Of a DNA stretch of 64,000 nt, positions 59,934 through 64,000 are shown one piece after another. Within the stretch, counting starts at the first letter, position 1; the number at the start of each line of letters is the position of its first letter. Source of the stretch: Calvatia gigantea (lineage: Eukaryota > Basidiomycota > Agaricomycetes > Agaricales > Lycoperdaceae). The stretch is taken from NCBI GenBank assembly GCA_025093985.1, contig JACAAK010000007.1:434001-498000 (forward strand), read 5' to 3'. A program made the translations under genes and the position numbers. Below the pieces are notes generated by a model that worked only from the letters and a program-made list of their open reading frames with translations, had not been told where the DNA came from and did no database searches.

Positions 59934-62900
59934 TGGGCTGCCACATCTGCAGCACTTATGATGGTATGGTAGACAGTGGCCACAAGGCTTGCAGCACTAA
60001 TAAAAACCATGGCATTATGCCAATAGCAGCAGCACTTGCAGCATTAGCAAAAATATCCAAAGAAGATAGCAAGGAGAAGAATGCTTATTGCATCCTTGCA
60101 GCTGGGAAATAAGGGGAGAAGGATAATGAGCTGGTAATACCACCATTATGTTGTTTCAGGAAATACTTCAGAATATAGTTTAAATATGCTGCTGGCTCAA
60201 GCAACTGCCACCATATACTATTTCTCTTATAGAGGAGCTGTGTCACTCTATATCGCACCCTACTTCTAGCACCAACATTACTTCACTTGTGTTAAGCGCA
60301 TGTTCACACGCCCAAGTTTAAAGACCTGTTTTAAGTCAGAGCATGGATGAGCATGTTAAAAATGTTTTGTCTGCCAACTACAGGAATAACAAAGATTGCT
60401 TTAAGGAAGTTTGACTTTATGGAAGTCGCCGTCCATAATTAGGACTTGAGCACACCATTTAGCAACTATAATCAAGAAAGAGGATGTGTTTAGCACCATA
60501 TAATGTAACACGCCAACGAATTCCTTAAGGAATCCTTTAAACTGCTCTTTATGGAGCTTGGCACCAGAGGAATTCTTGAGTCACCATCATCAGATGTTGC
60601 TGACCTTGATACCAATGGAAGGATATATGGTAGTACTTTTGACTTCATACTCCTTGATAAATACTGTGAATAACGGTGTGCCACGTGAGATGTAAGCACT
60701 GGCTATAAATCCTTTTCTATGCAACAAGTGAGAAATCCTTATGGATCATATGAAGATGATAGTGGGAGCACGTTGCTCTATTCACTTGAGAAGAATATCC
60801 TTTACAGGATCTTGTGAATCGCATCATTACAAAGAAAGGAAATTACAACACGTCTAGGAATTAGCAGAATAGCTCCCAATGTATAACGGTTGAGCTTCAG
60901 TACAGTGTCACCAGATTTAATTCTTAGACCTCGCCACTTTATATTAGGCTTGAGGCAAGAAACTGGAATCCTCTGGGAACGACAAGTATCTGAACTGCTT
61001 TTATATTCCAGCATTAGTCTATGACATTAGGGATAAAGATTTGTAGCCACATTTGTGAGCAGCCAATCTATATTGAGAAATCTTATAATGTATGTCCCCA
61101 AGTATAATGCTTTTGAGGCAATTGTTGAAGGTCACCACCTTTGCAATAAGTCATGCAGCACTGTATTGGTTCACTCAATCTCATCGTTGTACACGAACTT
61201 GCATTATTAGCAAGGAGATGTCTGGTTGTTGAACATTACAGCCTACTAAACTATATCATTTGACATCATCGAACAGAACTTCCCATGATTATGCCTTCTC
61301 CACTCGTCTTTTATGACTTGTCGAAATGTTGCATTATTTCATTGCCACTCTGGATTATTTCACAAGGGAAATTGCATCAGTACCTTTATCCAGAATCTTT
61401 TATACAAATATCCTCGTCCTTGAGTGTAATACTCAGACTTGATGGAATTGCTAGTCATCTATTATGACACTTCTCTACGACTTCTCATCTCATGATAATA
61501 GTTGTCCTCCTTTGGAAGAAGTTATGAGGCTCTAAAAAATTTATTTGAGAAACCTCTACAGTATAGCAGGCAATGGCCACTGCCGCAACTGATTATGGAG
61601 GAGAGTTTGTCTAAATGAGAGCAATAGCAAACATTCATGGCATGAATAACCCACTTAAATCTCCTACTTCCAATGCTTTTGCAACAGTTGACATAGAGAG
61701 ACTGATCTGCACTACACTTTGAGAGCCTAAAAGCTTTAAGGCAACAGGAAAGTCTTACCCGTCTCAGTAATAGTTTAAGCATTGACTAGAGTGTAATGTG
61801 TCAGTCCAAGCATTTATAGTAGATGACACTTAATTGTGTAAATCAAGGGATAAACCATTAATTTGGTTCTGTACTGTGGGTTTGACTTTGCGGTGCATCA
61901 GTTAACATGATGACCACCCAAACATGATCACTTATTCGAGATGTAACATACCTTGATTGTTTGATCAATGAGAACTTTCAAGTTCAAGCAGTACACAGAA
62001 AGGCTTAACGTTCTACGAACAACCCACATTAGGATTCCTTATTCAATGAGGGAATATACCCTTAAACGTCATGATTCAGCAACTGGATAGCAGTAACCAG
62101 TTCACTTGCAAAGAAGAGAGCAAAACTTGTATGAAGCAAGAAGTTGCTATACTTCTTTATCCACCATTTTTCAATGTCATAGGATATATTCCATTTAATT
62201 CCATGATCACCTCCTGATTCCTTTCCATTTCCATTTGAGAAATCTCCACCCACCATATCCTATGTCTTATGCTGATATAATCGCCAATTTGATGCATAAT
62301 ATGTGCATCCTTTACAGGATATCTACTGCTTTTGACACACTGCACTTCTATGTTGCCACTTATGTGGAACAACCGTTGTGGAGGAGTCAAATAAAATGCT
62401 GGTTAATAACGCATTGCACAATTGAACCTGACTAGGAAAGACCACACTGTTCATTACACAGGTCACCTACAGGTAAACTATAATGGATTAGACATTCAAT
62501 TTCAAGAAGAACTCGTTTGGACTCACCAACTAGAGTTGGACAAGCATAAGACTTGCTATGCATTCACACTAGCATCTACCAGAAAAGCACAACAGCTTGG
62601 ATATATCATCCTAAAAATATGTGATGGTTATACCTCCATATGAGCTTTTGCCTCGCATAGCTTAACAAACTTGTGAGAAAAATTCTTTTATTTCTGGAAT
62701 TGCATCGATTAATGATCTGCCATTAACAATGTGCATCGACATTTAAATTGAAATACTTGTCACTAAGGGAGGAGTACAGTAAAACTAGTTCTTAATTGCT
62801 GGTGAATAACCGCATACGATTAAAGCTTTAAATGGCTACACTTCGCTGGTCCATCTTAATTGATGTGCGCTGCAGTGGTTCATAACATGATAAACACTCT

Positions 62901-63400
62901 CTGAGCCCTAAAAAGTGATATGATTGAGTAACATGTGTTAAGAAACTTAACATGCTGAAAAGCATGGAGAAAAACAATGGATACAGTATTCTGGCTCCAA
63001 ATCCGATGACCACCTTATCCTGCGCTTCACAGCAAAGGAACTTCAATAAGTTGAAGGTATCACTTTTGTGATTTAATTCCCCAGTTATCCGCGCATGTGA
63101 GATATGCTTAGTGTTGATGACAAAACTGCTTTTGCAGACTGGATGAGAAGATACACTGGAATAATTTGATGGGCTTTGGCTTACCAAATAAGAAGAGAGT
63201 TTGAATGACACCAGACGAGCACTACATGTGTTATGTGGAAGGAATCTCCAATCCTTGATTGAGCTGGATTTAATCCACCTTTATGTGATTATGCTGGATT
63301 TTATCTGCATTTTCCAACCACTTCATCAACCTCGCTTTGGCAATAAAGTCTAATGGCCTTGCAACTAGCTGGCTCGAGTGACTGCTACAACATGATACTG
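59934..63400. other. AT-rich region without recognisable genes
   Basis: About 3.5 kb of AT-rich DNA in which all frames are short and unlike known proteins. CpG is rare, as in the 51.3-53.5 kb stretch on the other side of the retrotransposon, so both flanks belong to one older repeat-derived block. A 14-nt near-palindrome ATCCTTTACAGGAT occurs twice (about 60797 and 62308). Confidence 0.5.
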
Positions 63401-64000
63401 ATTCCTACGTCATTGCGAGCCCTCCTCCTTTGAGTTGATAGGGAAAATACAGAGGATATGATATTCCTTTCTGCCTTCGTACGAAGATGCTTGGATAAAA
63501 ATATTAGGTTTAGAAATATTCCTTTCCACCACAGTTGCTGGAAAAATATATTCACAGGACTTTCAATTGTTCCTATCGCCTCTCACGAGTCACTGATAAA
63601 ACAAATGGGGAGTTATCCCCACCAACATCTCAGAACGAGTGTCTTAGGCAAAAATAACATTAGGAAATTATTCCTTCCTCCTCTAACAAGTTGTAGGAGA
63701 AAATATTATAAGGTTTACACTTTTTACCTTTCCACCTCTTATGAGTTGTTGGATAAAATAAATCAGGAACATATTCCTTCATACTTGTTCAAGAGTCAAC
63801 TGTAAAAATATGGCAGGAACTTATTCCTTTCACAAGACAAAAATAAGATAGGGTCTAATGATCCTTTCTCTCTTTTACAAGATTGAGGAAAAGTTTCATA
63901 GGTTTTGAATGTAACCTTCCGACTCTTCGTGAGTCTACAGTAAAACATCTACATGGAATTTATCCATTCACCTCGAATCGAGAGTCCGGAAAAATATACA
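63401..64000. repeat. Diverged ~50-bp tandem repeat, running off the window
   Basis: About twelve units of 45-60 bp share the layout ATTCCTTTCC - CTCTTACGAG-like dyad - TTGTTGGATAAAATAT - A/T-rich - AGGAACTT. Unit starts are seen near 63401, 63462, 63517, 63567, 63616, 63669, 63724, 63771, 63820, 63859, 63910 and 63960. Each unit keeps a short inverted repeat such as CTTCGTACGAAG, CTCTCACGAG, CTCTTCGTGAG or CTCGAATCGAG although flanking bases vary. The array has no frame and continues past base 64000. Confidence 0.7.

Overview
The window looks like nuclear DNA of a basidiomycete, most likely an Agaricomycete. Its genes are cut by many 46-75 nt introns with very short exons. The proteins are typical of that group: a DUF6534 seven-helix membrane protein, expanded F-box families, a UstS-type glutathione transferase and a chromodomain Ty3/gypsy retrotransposon. 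Exon models below were built by eye from splice signals and reading-frame continuity, so individual boundaries can be off by a few bases.

Left part (1-43 kb) is gene-rich. In order it holds: two tandem glutathione S-transferases (the first cut by the window edge); a Golgi GDPase (GDA1); an uncharacterised helical protein; a C2H2 zinc-finger protein; an intron-containing tRNA-Ala; a pectin methylesterase; FEN1; a DUF6534 protein; a GH35 beta-galactosidase; a conserved fungal protein of unknown function; the scavenger decapping enzyme DcpS; a 95-bp perfect-type foldback; a secreted FAD-linked oxidase; an A1 aspartic protease; a NiCoT nickel/cobalt permease; a peroxisomal (SKL-ending) acyl-CoA synthetase; and a disordered hypothetical protein. 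Housekeeping genes (FEN1, DcpS, GDPase) are mixed with secreted or plant-polymer enzymes (pectinesterase, GH35, FAD oxidase, protease), which suggests a plant-associated or saprotrophic life style.

Middle (44-51 kb) is an F-box cluster: one intact F-box gene (47.6-49.2 kb), a divergent neighbour of another F-box subfamily sharing a 189-bp intergenic region, a decayed duplicate of each, and a solo LTR (181 bp, CCGGG target duplication) inside one of the decayed copies.

Right part (51-64 kb) is transposon country: AT-rich relics, then a nearly complete 6.4-kb Ty3/gypsy chromovirus (307-bp LTRs, TGGGC target duplication), then more AT-rich DNA ending in a diverged ~50-bp tandem repeat that runs off the window. 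The LTR element carries an extra ORF after its chromodomain with base composition unlike gag-pol. All six differences between its LTRs, and plausibly both pol stop codons, are CpG-to-TpG/CpA transitions, a signature of cytosine methylation.

Several genes carry isolated one-base frameshifts, mostly +1 in short homopolymers, while others are perfectly open. Uncorrected long-read errors or genuine decay are both possible. Three GC-AG introns and a 5-nt microexon are also inferred.
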